Shown here: positions 45,073-52,664 of the stretch, one piece after another
Layout of the letters: each line of letters starts with the position of its first letter
Position numbering within the stretch: position 1 is the stretch's first letter
Source: GSA-30 sp036384435
Lineage (GTDB): Bacteria; Pseudomonadota; Gammaproteobacteria; Xanthomonadales; Rhodanobacteraceae
Assembly (NCBI RefSeq): GCF_036384435.1
Contig: NZ_DASVMI010000094.1
Coordinates: 39,801 to 103,800 of the forward strand
Length of the DNA stretch: 64,000 nucleotides
Reading direction: 5' to 3'
The notes under the pieces: model-generated
The model's database searches: none
What the model was told of the DNA's origin: nothing
Seen by the model: the letters and a program-made list of their open reading frames with translations, nothing else
Program-made: the position numbers and the translations under genes

Positions 45073-45758
45073 ACCTGCTCGCCATCGAAACTGCTACCGA
45101 AGCCTGCTCCGTCGCCCTGTTGCACGGTGATGAAATTATCGCGCGCAGCGAGATCGCGCCGCGCCGTCACGCCGAGCTGGTACTGCCGATGGCCGATGCC
45201 TTGCTTGCCGAGGCCGGCCTTGGCCGCCATGCGCTCGATGCCATTGCCGTCGGGCGTGGCCCGGGAGCATTTACCGGTGTCCGCTTGGGCGTTTCGCTGG
45301 CGCAAGGCATGGCGCTGGCGTTGGATCGCCCGGTGGTCACGGTATCTTCGCTGGCTGCGCTGGCGCTGGAGGCCGAGGATGAAGACGCCGCCATCCTTGC
45401 CGTGATCGATGCCCGCATGGGCGAAATCTACGCTGCCAGCTATCGTCGTGATGGCCGGGGGGGCCTGGTGGCGCTGGACCAGGAAAGAGTCTGTACGGCC
45501 GATGCTCTGGTGTTGCCGCAAGCGCAGGCATGGCAGATTGTGGGGACTGGCTGGAGCACATACGAGACGGTGCTGCGCGAACGGCTCTCGGTGGCACCGG
45601 TACGTGCGGAAGGTGCGCGTTATCCGCAAGCCCGGCATGTGGCCGAGCTGGCGGCTGGCGAATTCCGTGCAGGTCGCGCCCATGCGCCCGAGCAGGCCCT
45701 GCCGATCTATCTGCGCGACAAGGTCGCATTGACGCTGGTCGAGCAGGGACGCGCATAA
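45069..45758 (+). CDS. tsaB: tRNA threonylcarbamoyladenosine biosynthesis protein TsaB
   Basis: A 229-residue ASKHA-fold protein that pairs with TsaD and TsaE to make t6A at position 37 of ANN-decoding tRNAs. It has NLLAIETATEACSVALLHGDEI at the N-terminus and AIAVGRGPGAFTGVRLGVSLAQGMALALDRPVVTVSSLAALA, the TsaB signature. TsaB is a structural partner and not itself catalytic. Its ATG overlaps the creD stop by 4 nt, so translation is likely coupled. A perfect GC-rich hairpin sits 5 nt after its stop and is shared with the convergent yeiH-like gene. Confidence 0.93.
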   Translation: MNLLAIETATEACSVALLHGDEIIARSEIAPRRHAELVLPMADALLAEAGLGRHALDAIAVGRGPGAFTGVRLGVSLAQGMALALDRPVVTVSSLAALALEAEDEDAAILAVIDARMGEIYAASYRRDGRGGLVALDQERVCTADALVLPQAQAWQIVGTGWSTYETVLRERLSVAPVRAEGARYPQARHVAELAAGEFRAGRAHAPEQALPIYLRDKVALTLVEQGRA

Positions 45759-45785
45759 AAAAACGACGGCGCCATGGCGCCGTCG
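45757..45785 (-). terminator. Hairpin terminator between tsaB and the YeiH-like gene
   Basis: A perfect palindrome with 10-11 bp arms (CGACGGCGCC.../...GGCGCCGTCG, 45764-45785) follows a run of seven A (45757-45763). Read on the minus strand this is a stem followed by seven T, a good intrinsic terminator for the 45818-46840 gene. On the plus strand no T-run follows, so it would serve tsaB less well. Confidence 0.85.
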
Positions 45786-45817
45786 GTTCTCCGGGTAGCG
45801 ACCGGGGCGATGAAGAC

Positions 45818-46840
45818 TCAGAGCTGGCCGATGGTCATCTGTACGATGAGGCTGCTGATCGACACGGCTGCCCACACCCCCAATCCCAGGGCGATCGGCC
45901 GCCAACCTGTCGATGCCATCTTGCGCAGGTTGGCCGAGAGGCCAATGGCCGTCAGTGCCACGATGATCAGGAATTCGGCCAGCATATGAATCGCCGGCTG
46001 GATCTGTCCGGGAATCAGTCCGGCGGTACGGATGGCCGAGGCCACCAGGAACCACAGGATGAACCAGGGAAAGATGCGGGCCAGGCTGAAGTTGCTGCTG
46101 CCTTTCTTTTTTTCATGCCAGGCGGTGGCGAGGGCCAGCACCAGGCAGACGGGAATGATCAGCGTTGCGCGGGTCAGCTTGACGATGGTGGCGTAGTCAC
46201 CCGCCGCTTTGCTGAAGCTATAGCCGGCGGCGACGACAGACGAGGTGTCGTTGATGGCTGTCCCGGCCCACAGGCCGAAGCCCAGGTCGGACAGGTGCAA
46301 CAGGTGCCCGAGCAGCGGAAACAGCAGCACGGCGACGAGGTTGAACAGGAAAATCGTGGAAATGGCGAATGCGGTGTCGTGTTCGTCGGGCTTGATGATC
46401 GGCGTGATCGCGGCAATGGCCGAGCCGCCACAGATGGCAGTGCCCACACCAATGAGGATCTTGAGCTTGTCGTGCACCTTCAGTAGGCGGCCCAGGCCCC
46501 ATGCCGCGAGAAACGCCATGGTCATGGTCACCAGGGTTACCGATAGGGATTCGAGGCCGGTCTTGGCCACCTGGCTCAGACTCAGTCCGAAGCCCAGTGC
46601 GATGATCGACCATTGCAGGATCTGCTTGCCAGCGAACTGGATGCCAGGGGTGAAGCTGGCGCCAGGCGACAGGAAATTTCGTACCACGATGCCTAACACG
46701 ATGCCGAATACAGGACCGCCGATCAGGGGGGCCAGATGCCCCAGCCCGAGGGCGACCAAGGCGATGACGATGGCCAGGGCCAGGCCGGGAAGGCGCTGGC
46801 CAAGGGATGGAGCGGGGAGGGATGCAGCCTGGGCGGACAT
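45818..46840 (-). CDS. YeiH/UPF0324 family putative sulfate exporter-like membrane protein
   Basis: The 340-residue protein has about ten hydrophobic helices and the family's sequence landmarks: LALAIVIALVALGLGHLAPLIGGPVFGIVLGIVVRN, GIQFAGKQILQWSIIALGFGLSLSQV, KILIGVGTAICGGSAIAAITPIIKPDEHDTAFAISTIFLFN, and GTAINDTSSVVAAGYSFSKAAGDYATIVKLTRATLIIP. Members are inner-membrane proteins often named putative sulfate exporters, but the substrate is not firmly known. ATG 46840 (MSAQAASLP) has AAGGAAA upstream. It is divergent from a LysR regulator, as yeiH is from yeiE in E. coli, which suggests direct regulation. Confidence 0.88.
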   Translation of the reverse strand: MSAQAASLPAPSLGQRLPGLALAIVIALVALGLGHLAPLIGGPVFGIVLGIVVRNFLSPGASFTPGIQFAGKQILQWSIIALGFGLSLSQVAKTGLESLSVTLVTMTMAFLAAWGLGRLLKVHDKLKILIGVGTAICGGSAIAAITPIIKPDEHDTAFAISTIFLFNLVAVLLFPLLGHLLHLSDLGFGLWAGTAINDTSSVVAAGYSFSKAAGDYATIVKLTRATLIIPVCLVLALATAWHEKKKGSSNFSLARIFPWFILWFLVASAIRTAGLIPGQIQPAIHMLAEFLIIVALTAIGLSANLRKMASTGWRPIALGLGVWAAVSISSLIVQMTIGQL

Positions 46841-46883
46841 GGTATTTCCTTGATGCGTGTGGCTATTGTCGGTCGCGGCATGC

Positions 46884-46908
46884 ATCAGGAAAACTTGGAA
46901 TTTCTGAT
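46884..46908. promoter_or_regulatory. Putative LysR-type operator
   Basis: In the 88-bp divergent space, ATCAG (46884-46888) and CTGAT (46904-46908) frame an imperfect palindrome with inner AAA/ATTT symmetry and an AT-rich centre. LysR regulators usually bind such sites between themselves and a divergent target. An AT-rich stretch (TATAAAATAATTT) beside it could be a -10 region for the LysR gene. Confidence 0.4.
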
Positions 46909-46928
46909 TGAAGATATAAAATAATTTG

Positions 46929-47831
46929 ATGCTTCATATCAGCCCCCGCCAGCTTGAAGTGTTTGTCCAGACGGCATTACTGGGCAGTTTGCGTGCCGCC
47001 TCCGATGCGCTGCACCTTACGCAACCGGCCACGAGCATGGCCCTGGCCGAATTCGAGCGTCTGCTAGGCAGCCCGGTGTTCGCCCGTGAACGAGGACGGC
47101 TGCATTTGAATGCGCGCGGCCGCGAATTGCTGCCGCTGGCGCAGGAACTGCTGGAGCGCCATGCGGAATTCGGCCGCCAAGGCATCGCGGATCGGACGGT
47201 GCTGGGGGGAGAGCTTCGCGTGGGGGCCAGCAACACGGTGGGGAATTACCGGGTTGGTGAATTGCTGGGCGATTTCATCCGAGCCCATCCTCAGGTATCG
47301 GTACGCTTGCGCGTGGCCAATACCGACGCTATCGCTCATGCCCTGCTCGAACATGCACTGGACGTGGGATGTGTCGAGGGCCCGGTCGCGCACCCTTCGC
47401 TAGCGCTGCATCCCTGGCGCGACGATGACCTGGTCGTATGTGCGCCGCCGGATCACCCGCTGGCACGCAAACGGCGCCTGCAACCGGGCGATTTCACCGG
47501 CGCGCGATGGGTCCTGCGCGAGCCGGGGTCAGCGACGCGCGTGACCAGCGAGCGTGCGCTGGCGATGCTGCCTCCTGGCGAAACTGTGCTGGAGCTGGAC
47601 CAGACCGAAGCCATCAAGCAAGCCGTCGTGGCAGGCCTGGGCATCGCCTGCCTGCCCCAGGTAGCCGTGATCGATGCCGAGGCAGCCGGTCGCCTGCGCG
47701 TATTGCGTACCCCCTTCCTGGACCTGCGGCGCAAGCTTTCCCTGTTACTGCACAAGGGAAAGTATCGCGGCGCCCTGTTGGAGGCATTCTTGTCGAGCGT
47801 GGATGCCCAGGTAGGGGGATGGCGCGCATGA
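46929..47831 (+). CDS. LysR-family transcriptional regulator (YeiE-like position)
   Basis: A 300-residue regulator. The N-terminal winged helix (MLHISPRQLEVFVQTALLGSLRAASDALHLTQPATSMALAEFERLLGSPVFAR) is typical LysR. The C-terminal part is a periplasmic-binding-protein-like sensor (GELRVGASNTVGNYRVGELLGDF, VGCVEGPVAHPSLALHPWRDDDLVVCAPPDHPLA, AIKQAVVAGLGIACLPQVAV). ATG 46929 is preferred to a TTG one codon earlier. Position opposite the YeiH-like gene and sequence style point to the YeiE group, a regulator of sulfite or iron homeostasis in enterics; the ligand here is unknown. Its 3' end converges on a DUF1348 gene with a half-repeat between. Confidence 0.88.
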   Translation: MLHISPRQLEVFVQTALLGSLRAASDALHLTQPATSMALAEFERLLGSPVFARERGRLHLNARGRELLPLAQELLERHAEFGRQGIADRTVLGGELRVGASNTVGNYRVGELLGDFIRAHPQVSVRLRVANTDAIAHALLEHALDVGCVEGPVAHPSLALHPWRDDDLVVCAPPDHPLARKRRLQPGDFTGARWVLREPGSATRVTSERALAMLPPGETVLELDQTEAIKQAVVAGLGIACLPQVAVIDAEAAGRLRVLRTPFLDLRRKLSLLLHKGKYRGALLEAFLSSVDAQVGGWRA

Positions 47832-47869
47832 GCCACGTCGCCGCGAGCCCCGCGTGTCGTTTTTCGCGC

Positions 47870-47920
47870 TTCACAGCGCCGCAGGCGCGGCCTCACAGCT
47901 TGCGCAGCAAGCGACTTCAC
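47870..47920. repeat. Dispersed hairpin repeat, family 1, copy C (half element)
   Basis: This copy carries only the right-hand array: a GCGCCGCAGGCGCGGC unit and a GCTTGC/GCAAGC unit with TTCACA and CCTCAC flanks. It lies between the LysR gene and the convergent DUF1348 gene, ending 4 nt before the latter's stop. Compared with copy A, the second stem has changed both arms (GCTCGC/GCGAGC to GCTTGC/GCAAGC), so pairing is kept. Confidence 0.75.
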
Positions 47921-47924
47921 CCAC

Positions 47925-48392
47925 TCAGAGCCCAAACGCACTCAACCCCGGATGATCGTCCGGCCTGCGTCCTGCCGGCCAATGGTATTTGCGTTCGTCC
48001 GCGCGGATCGGCTGGTCATTGATGCTCGCGTGGCGATAGCGCATCAGGCCGTTTTCGTCGAACTCCCAGTTCTCGTTGCCGTGGCTGCGGTACCACTGCC
48101 CGGAGTCGTCGTGCCATTCATAGGCGAAGCGCACGGCAATGCGATTATCCCTGAAGGCCCAGAGCTCCTTGATCAATCGGTAATCGAGCTCGCGGTCCCA
48201 TTTGCGTGCCAGGAACACACGCACGGCGTCGCGGCCATCCAGGAACTCGGCGCGATTGCGCCAGTGCGTGTCCACCGTATAGACCAGCGATACCCGTTCC
48301 GGATCGCGGGAATTCCAGGCGTCCTCGGCAAGACGGACTTTCTGCGTGGCGGTTTCTTCGGTGAAGGGCGGAACTGGCGGCTTGGTGGTCAT
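47925..48392 (-). CDS. DUF1348 / SnoaL-like (NTF2-fold) protein
   Basis: A 155-residue protein of the NTF2-like superfamily. It matches the DUF1348 pattern: AEDAWNSRDPERVSLVYTVDTHWRNRAEFLDGRDAVRVFLARKW, LIKELWAFRDNRIAVRFAYEWHDDSGQWYRSHGNENWEFDENGLMRYRHASINDQPI. No enzyme activity is assigned to the family; the fold often binds small hydrophobic ligands or acts as an isomerase. It is divergent from a TetR gene, with two matching operator sites between, so it is probably repressed by that TetR protein and induced by its ligand. Confidence 0.85.
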   Translation of the reverse strand: MTTKPPVPPFTEETATQKVRLAEDAWNSRDPERVSLVYTVDTHWRNRAEFLDGRDAVRVFLARKWDRELDYRLIKELWAFRDNRIAVRFAYEWHDDSGQWYRSHGNENWEFDENGLMRYRHASINDQPIRADERKYHWPAGRRPDDHPGLSAFGL

Positions 48393-48411
48393 GGGAGCCT
48401 TCGTGTGTAAG

Positions 48412-48429
48412 GTAGACAGGGTTGTCTAC
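48412..48429. promoter_or_regulatory. TetR operator 1
   Basis: GTAGACA and TGTCTAC form 7-bp perfect inverted arms around a 4-bp centre (GGGT). It lies 20 bp upstream of the DUF1348 gene start and is repeated 34 bp away as operator 2, nearer the tetR gene. Confidence 0.75.
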
Positions 48430-48445
48430 ATGCAGGCTAGCTAAT

Positions 48446-48463
48446 GCAGACAGACTTGTCTAC
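48446..48463. promoter_or_regulatory. TetR operator 2
   Basis: GCAGACAGACTTGTCTAC matches operator 1 at 15 of 18 positions, with the core AGACA/TGTCT intact. It ends 9 nt before the tetR start codon. This proximity explains the lack of a ribosome site there and suggests autorepression. Confidence 0.72.
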
Positions 48464-48472
48464 CATGTTCGC

Positions 48473-49036
48473 ATGAATAACCAGGCAAGCCTTCTTCCGG
48501 CCCGCGAACGCATTCTTCTAACCGCCCACGACCTGTTCTACCGGGATGGCGTTCGCGCCACCGGCATCGACAAGGTCATTGCCGATGCCGGCGTGACCAA
48601 GGTGACTTTCTATCGGCATTTCCCCAGCAAGAATGATCTGGTCTGTGCATTCCTGGATTATCGCCATGAGCGATGGATGGCCTGGTTCGTCGATGCGCTG
48701 ACCCGGCACGGTGCCAATGAAGGCCGCCTCACGGAGGCCGTCGTCCGCGCCATGCGTGAATGGTTTGAATCGGAAGCCTTCAGGGGGTGTGCATTCATCA
48801 ACAGCGTGATTGAGCTGGGCGGTAGCCTGCAGGATGTGATCGACATATCCAGGCAACACAAGCAATCGATGACGGACGTCCTGGCCGCGCACCTGCCGCA
48901 AGAACAGCAAACGGCGGGACTGGCTTGCGCGATGGCGGTGGCGATTGATGGCGCCATCATTCGTGCACAATATGATCAAACGCCCGATGCGGCGTTGGCT
49001 GCCCTGGCGTTGTTGTTGAAAAGCCTTGCCTGGTAG
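48473..49036 (+). CDS. TetR-family transcriptional repressor
   Basis: A 187-residue regulator with an N-terminal HTH (RERILLTAHDLFYRDGVRATGIDKVIADAGVTKVTFYRHFPSKNDLVCAFLDYR) and an all-helical ligand domain (EWFESEAFRGCAFINSVIELGGSLQDVIDISRQHKQSMTDVL). ATG 48473 (MNNQASL) was chosen; an earlier in-frame start would run through the operators. No ribosome site is visible, so the message may have a very short leader. It likely represses itself and the divergent DUF1348 gene. Its stop codon is the first element of a family 2 repeat. Confidence 0.88.
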   Translation: MNNQASLLPARERILLTAHDLFYRDGVRATGIDKVIADAGVTKVTFYRHFPSKNDLVCAFLDYRHERWMAWFVDALTRHGANEGRLTEAVVRAMREWFESEAFRGCAFINSVIELGGSLQDVIDISRQHKQSMTDVLAAHLPQEQQTAGLACAMAVAIDGAIIRAQYDQTPDAALAALALLLKSLAW

Positions 49037-49140
49037 GAGCGATTTCATTGGCGAAGCAATCTGCAACACGGTTACAGATTGGTGCTCTTAAAACCCCAAG
49101 CCGCGCCCTAAGTCGCGACTTGCATCGCGGCTGAATTCGA
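49034..49140. repeat. Palindromic intergenic element, family 2, copy B
   Basis: The sequence begins at the TAG stop of tetR (TAGGAGCGATTT) and ends 6 nt before the stop of the convergent EI gene. It holds imperfect hairpins such as AATCTG(N)CAGATT and AGTCGCGACT, and AAGCCGCG/CGCGGCT arms. It shares GGAGCGA, AGTCGCGACT and GCATCGC pieces with copy A, but the perfect central palindrome is lost. Confidence 0.6.
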
Positions 49141-49146
49141 TACAGC

Positions 49147-50922
49147 TCAAGCTGGCGTTTGCGCGTCAGCTTCCGTGCAGACGGGAATTCTAGGCGACGT
49201 AATGTCAGCCAGCATGGCCTCCACTTCCTCGTGCGAGCGGGCGCGTATGAGCTTGGGCGCGTGCTGGCGCAGGGCCTTGGCGTCAAGCGATGCGAGGCGA
49301 TCGCGTACTTGCAGCAATTGGCCGGGATGCATGCTGAATTCGTACAGCCCCAGCGCCAGCAGCATCGCCGTGAAGTTCACGTCGCCGCCGATCTCGCCGC
49401 ACAGGCTTACCGGCTTGCGTGCGCGCCGGCCAGCGCTGATCACATGCGAGATCAAGCGCAACAGGGCAGGCTGCAAGGGATTGTAGATATTTTCCAGCGC
49501 GTCGTTGCCGCGATCGGCAGCGAGCACGTATTGCGCCAGATCATTGGTGCCGATGGCCAGGAAGTCCGCGTGCTCGAGGATTTCGCGCACATTGATCGCG
49601 GCGGCTGGCACCTCGATCATTGCGCCCAACGAGAGCTTCTCCGGCAGGTCGATGTTTTCGCGCTTGAGCTCGGCGCGTGCCAGCTTGAACAGTGTGCGTA
49701 CGGCGATCAGTTCATCCGGCTGCGTGACCATGGGAACGAGTACGCGTACCGGGCCGTAGCACGCTGCGCGCAGGATGGCGCGAATCTGCGTGGTGAAAAC
49801 CGCCGGATAGCGTAGTGACAGACGTACGCCGCGCACCCCAAGCGCGGGATTCTCCTCGCCGCGCATGGCCAGGCCGGCGGCATCGGCCTTGTCTGCGCCC
49901 AGGTCCAGCGTGCGAATGGTGACCGGCAAGCCACCCATGCCCAGAACCAGGTCGCGGTAGGCAATGAACTGCTCGTCCTCGGAGGGCAGCCCCTTGTGTC
50001 GTAGGAACAGGAATTCGGTGCGATACAGGCCAACGCCATCGGCGCCCTTGGCACGCGCCGAGGCGATGTCAGGCGACATTTCGGCATTGGCGTAAAGCTT
50101 GATGTCCACGCCATCGCGAGTGCGTGTGGGGGCATTGGCCAGCGTAGCCAGCCGTCGCCCTTCCTGGGCCGCTTCGCGCTGCCAGGCACGATAGCGAGTG
50201 AGATCTTGCGCCGTGGGATGCACGACCGCTTCGCCACGTTCGCTGTCGAGCAGGATCAGGTCGTCGTCGTGGATGGTAGACAATGCATCGCGTACGCCCA
50301 CCAGCATGGGCAGGTCAAGGCTGCGCGCGAGGATGGCACTATGGGAATAGGGGCTGCCCGAGCTGGCGACCACGCCAAGCAGGCCATTGCCGGCCAGGTG
50401 CGCCATGTCGGCCGGTGCGATGGAATCGGCAATGAGGATCTCGCCCACGCGTGCGGCGATCTTGCGTTCCTCGGCGCTGGTCTGGCGTTGCAGGGCCGAG
50501 ATGACGCGGTTGATGACCTGGTCGATATCTTCCTTGCGACTGCGCAGGTAAGGATCGTCCATGGCCTCGAACACCGCGGCGAGACGGTCGCGCTGTTTCT
50601 TTAGCGCCGCGCCCGGGCGGTAGTGTCCGATGCGGACCAGATCGTCCAGGCCGCGCAACAGCTCGGGATCATCCAGGAGCAGGCTGTGCGCGTCGATGAA
50701 TTCGTTGACTTCGCGGGCCAGGGCGCCATGCAGCTTGCCGCGCAATTCGCGCAATTCCTGTCGTGCGGTGTCGAGCGCGCGGTGCAGCCGTTCAAGTTCG
50801 GAATCGACCTCGTCCTCGGCCAGCGGGCGTGTGTCGACCAGGTAACGGCTCGGCTGGACCAGTCGCGCGCGACCGAGGGCCATGCCTCGCGAAGCGGTGG
50901 TGCCGGGCAACAGATGCCTCAT
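49147..50922 (-). CDS. ptsI: PTS enzyme I (phosphoenolpyruvate-protein phosphotransferase)
   Basis: At 591 residues, close to the family length, EI takes phosphate from PEP and passes it to HPr. The phospho-accepting His is about residue 194 in VVASSGSPYSHSAILARSLDLPMLVGV. The C-terminal PEP-binding barrel shows GADGVGLYRTEFLFL, VTIRTLDLGADK, EENPALGVRGVRLSLRYP, LGAMIEVPAAAINVREIL, FLAIGTNDLAQYVLAADRGN and PVSLCGEIGGD. The start was set at 50922 (MRHLLPGTTASRG), since the 56 extra codons upstream look unlike EI and overlap the intergenic DNA. It ends the regulatory PTS gene run; no sugar-specific IIB or IIC genes are near. Confidence 0.93.
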   Translation of the reverse strand: MRHLLPGTTASRGMALGRARLVQPSRYLVDTRPLAEDEVDSELERLHRALDTARQELRELRGKLHGALAREVNEFIDAHSLLLDDPELLRGLDDLVRIGHYRPGAALKKQRDRLAAVFEAMDDPYLRSRKEDIDQVINRVISALQRQTSAEERKIAARVGEILIADSIAPADMAHLAGNGLLGVVASSGSPYSHSAILARSLDLPMLVGVRDALSTIHDDDLILLDSERGEAVVHPTAQDLTRYRAWQREAAQEGRRLATLANAPTRTRDGVDIKLYANAEMSPDIASARAKGADGVGLYRTEFLFLRHKGLPSEDEQFIAYRDLVLGMGGLPVTIRTLDLGADKADAAGLAMRGEENPALGVRGVRLSLRYPAVFTTQIRAILRAACYGPVRVLVPMVTQPDELIAVRTLFKLARAELKRENIDLPEKLSLGAMIEVPAAAINVREILEHADFLAIGTNDLAQYVLAADRGNDALENIYNPLQPALLRLISHVISAGRRARKPVSLCGEIGGDVNFTAMLLALGLYEFSMHPGQLLQVRDRLASLDAKALRQHAPKLIRARSHEEVEAMLADITSPRIPVCTEADAQTPA

Positions 50923-51043
50923 GCAGACGATCTCGATGTGGGGGGAGTGGACGCCGGGGAGCGCGCCTTCAGACAACAAACATCGCGCGACAGTTGCACG
51001 TGTTCTGCCTTGATGAGGCGATCTGCGGTCCCCGATTCCATCC

Positions 51044-51313
51044 TCAAGCCCCTTCGTCGAACTTTCTGTCGAAAAGTGCGACCACGGCATCGAGCGCGTT
51101 CTGCTCGTCCGGGCCGTCGGCGCGGATGGTCAGCGGCGTGCCGAGGCCTGCGGCGAGCATCATCACACCCATGATGCTTTGAGCATTGACCTCACGTCCC
51201 CGGCTGACCAGCCAGACGGTGGACTTGAAGCTTTGTACCAATTGCACGAGCTTGGCCGAAGCGCGTGCATGCAATCCGAGTTTGTTGGAAATGACGATGT
51301 CTTTCTCAAGCAT
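51044..51313 (-). CDS. ptsH: PTS phosphocarrier protein HPr
   Basis: An 89-residue HPr. His15 (NKLGLHARASAK) accepts phosphate from EI and Ser46 (VNAQSIMGVMML) is the site for HPr kinase, whose gene lies two genes upstream. Both sites are in perfect family context, so the kinase and its target are preserved together. ATG 51313 gives the normal N-terminus (MLEKDIVISN); the longer frame lies within the IIA gene. It overlaps the end of the IIA gene by 8 nt. Confidence 0.93.
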   Translation of the reverse strand: MLEKDIVISNKLGLHARASAKLVQLVQSFKSTVWLVSRGREVNAQSIMGVMMLAAGLGTPLTIRADGPDEQNALDAVVALFDRKFDEGA

Positions 51314-51698
51314 GATCGATGAAGATTCCTCCGCGGCCGCCGCTGGCGGCAATTTCCGCCAGTTCGTCCAGGGGTTTTTCCGAGTAGTTGAGCACACGCA
51401 GCAGCATCGGCAGATTCAGCCCCGACACGCAGCGCAGCCGTACCCCCAGCGAACTCAGTGATAGGCCTATATTGCATGGCGTGGCGCCATACAGATCGGC
51501 CAGCACCAGCACGCCGTCTCCCTGGTCGAGGTCACGGGCGTGGCGCTCGGTGAGCGTACGCATGACGTCCGGGTCGGATTGGCCTGGTACTTCCACGGCC
51601 TCGACCTGCAACGGCAACTTTGGCAGCACGTGGTGTGCGGCCGAGATCAACGCCTGGCCAACGGCCTCGTGCGTCATCAACATCACTCCGACGCTCAT
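51306..51698 (-). CDS. PTS IIA component, mannose/fructose family
   Basis: A 130-residue EIIA-Man domain protein. MTHEAVGQALISAA places the phospho-His at residue 10; VLVLADLYGATPCNIGLSL and VSGLNLPMLLRVLNY complete the family signature. In mannose PTS it passes phosphate to a IIB domain, but no IIB/IIC/IID genes are here. In related bacteria this stand-alone IIA is grouped with HPr, EI, HprK and RapZ and is thought to act in regulation. It lies 46 nt after rapZ and overlaps ptsH by 8 nt. Confidence 0.9.
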   Translation of the reverse strand: MSVGVMLMTHEAVGQALISAAHHVLPKLPLQVEAVEVPGQSDPDVMRTLTERHARDLDQGDGVLVLADLYGATPCNIGLSLSSLGVRLRCVSGLNLPMLLRVLNYSEKPLDELAEIAASGGRGGIFIDHA

Positions 51699-51744
51699 GG
51701 CCGCAGTGTCCCCTGGTGGTGTTCAAAAGCGCGCATGACAGCTG

Positions 51745-52647
51745 TTACTCAAGCTCGCGGTGGAAGATCAGCACGTTCTCTCGCTGCGTGCGGTAGTGCG
51801 CGGCGAGCTTCTCGGCCAAGTAGACCGACCGGTGCCGCCCGCCGGTGCACCCGATGGATATGGTCACATAACTGCGATCATCTTGCTCGAATCGTGGCAG
51901 CCATCGATCCAGCCAGTGGCTGGTGTCCTGGAAATACTCACCTACGAGTGCCTGCTGGTCCAGGAATTCACGGACCGGGGCGTCCTTGCCTGAATACGGG
52001 CGCAGCTTGGCATCCCAGTGGGGATTGGGCAGGCAGCGGGCGTCGAAGACGAAATCGGCATCCGGGGGCAGGCCGCGCCGGTAAGCAAATGATTCGAACA
52101 TCAGCGTAAGGCCCTTGGTGGCCTCCGCGTAGCCCGTGGCGATCAGGCGGCGGAGCTGATGTACGTTCAGGTCGCTGGAATCGATCACCTTCTCGGCCAA
52201 GCCCGATAGCGGGCGCAGGATCCGGCGTTCTTCGGCGATGGCGTCGGCCAGCGACAGCCCGCGTGCCGAGAGCGGATGCTTGCGTCGTGTCTCCGAGTAA
52301 CGCTTGATCAGGATGTCGTCGCGGCAATCGATGAAGATCAGGTGGACAGCCACCTCGGCGGCGGCCAGCGTCGACATGACAGCGGGTACCTGCTGGAAGT
52401 CGTCGCTGCGATTGCGCACGTCCACGCCTACCGCGATATGACGGCGCTGGCCGCTCTTGTCGTTGCGGATCACGGTGCGGACCAGATCCTGCAGGAGGCT
52501 GGTGGGCAGGTTGTCCACGCAGTAGAAGCCCAGGTCTTCCAGGGCGCGCAGGGCCACCGTCTTGCCGCCGCCGGACATGCCGGTGAGTACAAGCAAGTGG
52601 GTTTCTTCCGATTGGATGCTGGCGACTAGCTGGCTTGAATCATTCAT
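51745..52647 (-). CDS. rapZ: RNase adapter protein RapZ
   Basis: A 300-residue nucleotide-binding protein. The P-loop GMSGGGKT lies at residues 23-30, followed by ALEDLGFYCVDNLPTSLL. The C-terminal domain has VSIGCTGGRHRSVYLAEKLA (written here TISIGCTGGRHRSVYLAEKL), the sensor site that binds glucosamine-6-phosphate in E. coli. There RapZ controls GlmS by guiding GlmZ sRNA to RNase E; whether that circuit exists in Xanthomonadales is not known. hprK ends 17 nt upstream. Confidence 0.93.
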   Translation of the reverse strand: MNDSSQLVASIQSEETHLLVLTGMSGGGKTVALRALEDLGFYCVDNLPTSLLQDLVRTVIRNDKSGQRRHIAVGVDVRNRSDDFQQVPAVMSTLAAAEVAVHLIFIDCRDDILIKRYSETRRKHPLSARGLSLADAIAEERRILRPLSGLAEKVIDSSDLNVHQLRRLIATGYAEATKGLTLMFESFAYRRGLPPDADFVFDARCLPNPHWDAKLRPYSGKDAPVREFLDQQALVGEYFQDTSHWLDRWLPRFEQDDRSYVTISIGCTGGRHRSVYLAEKLAAHYRTQRENVLIFHRELE

Positions 52648-52664
52648 GGCAATGGGGTCTTGAG

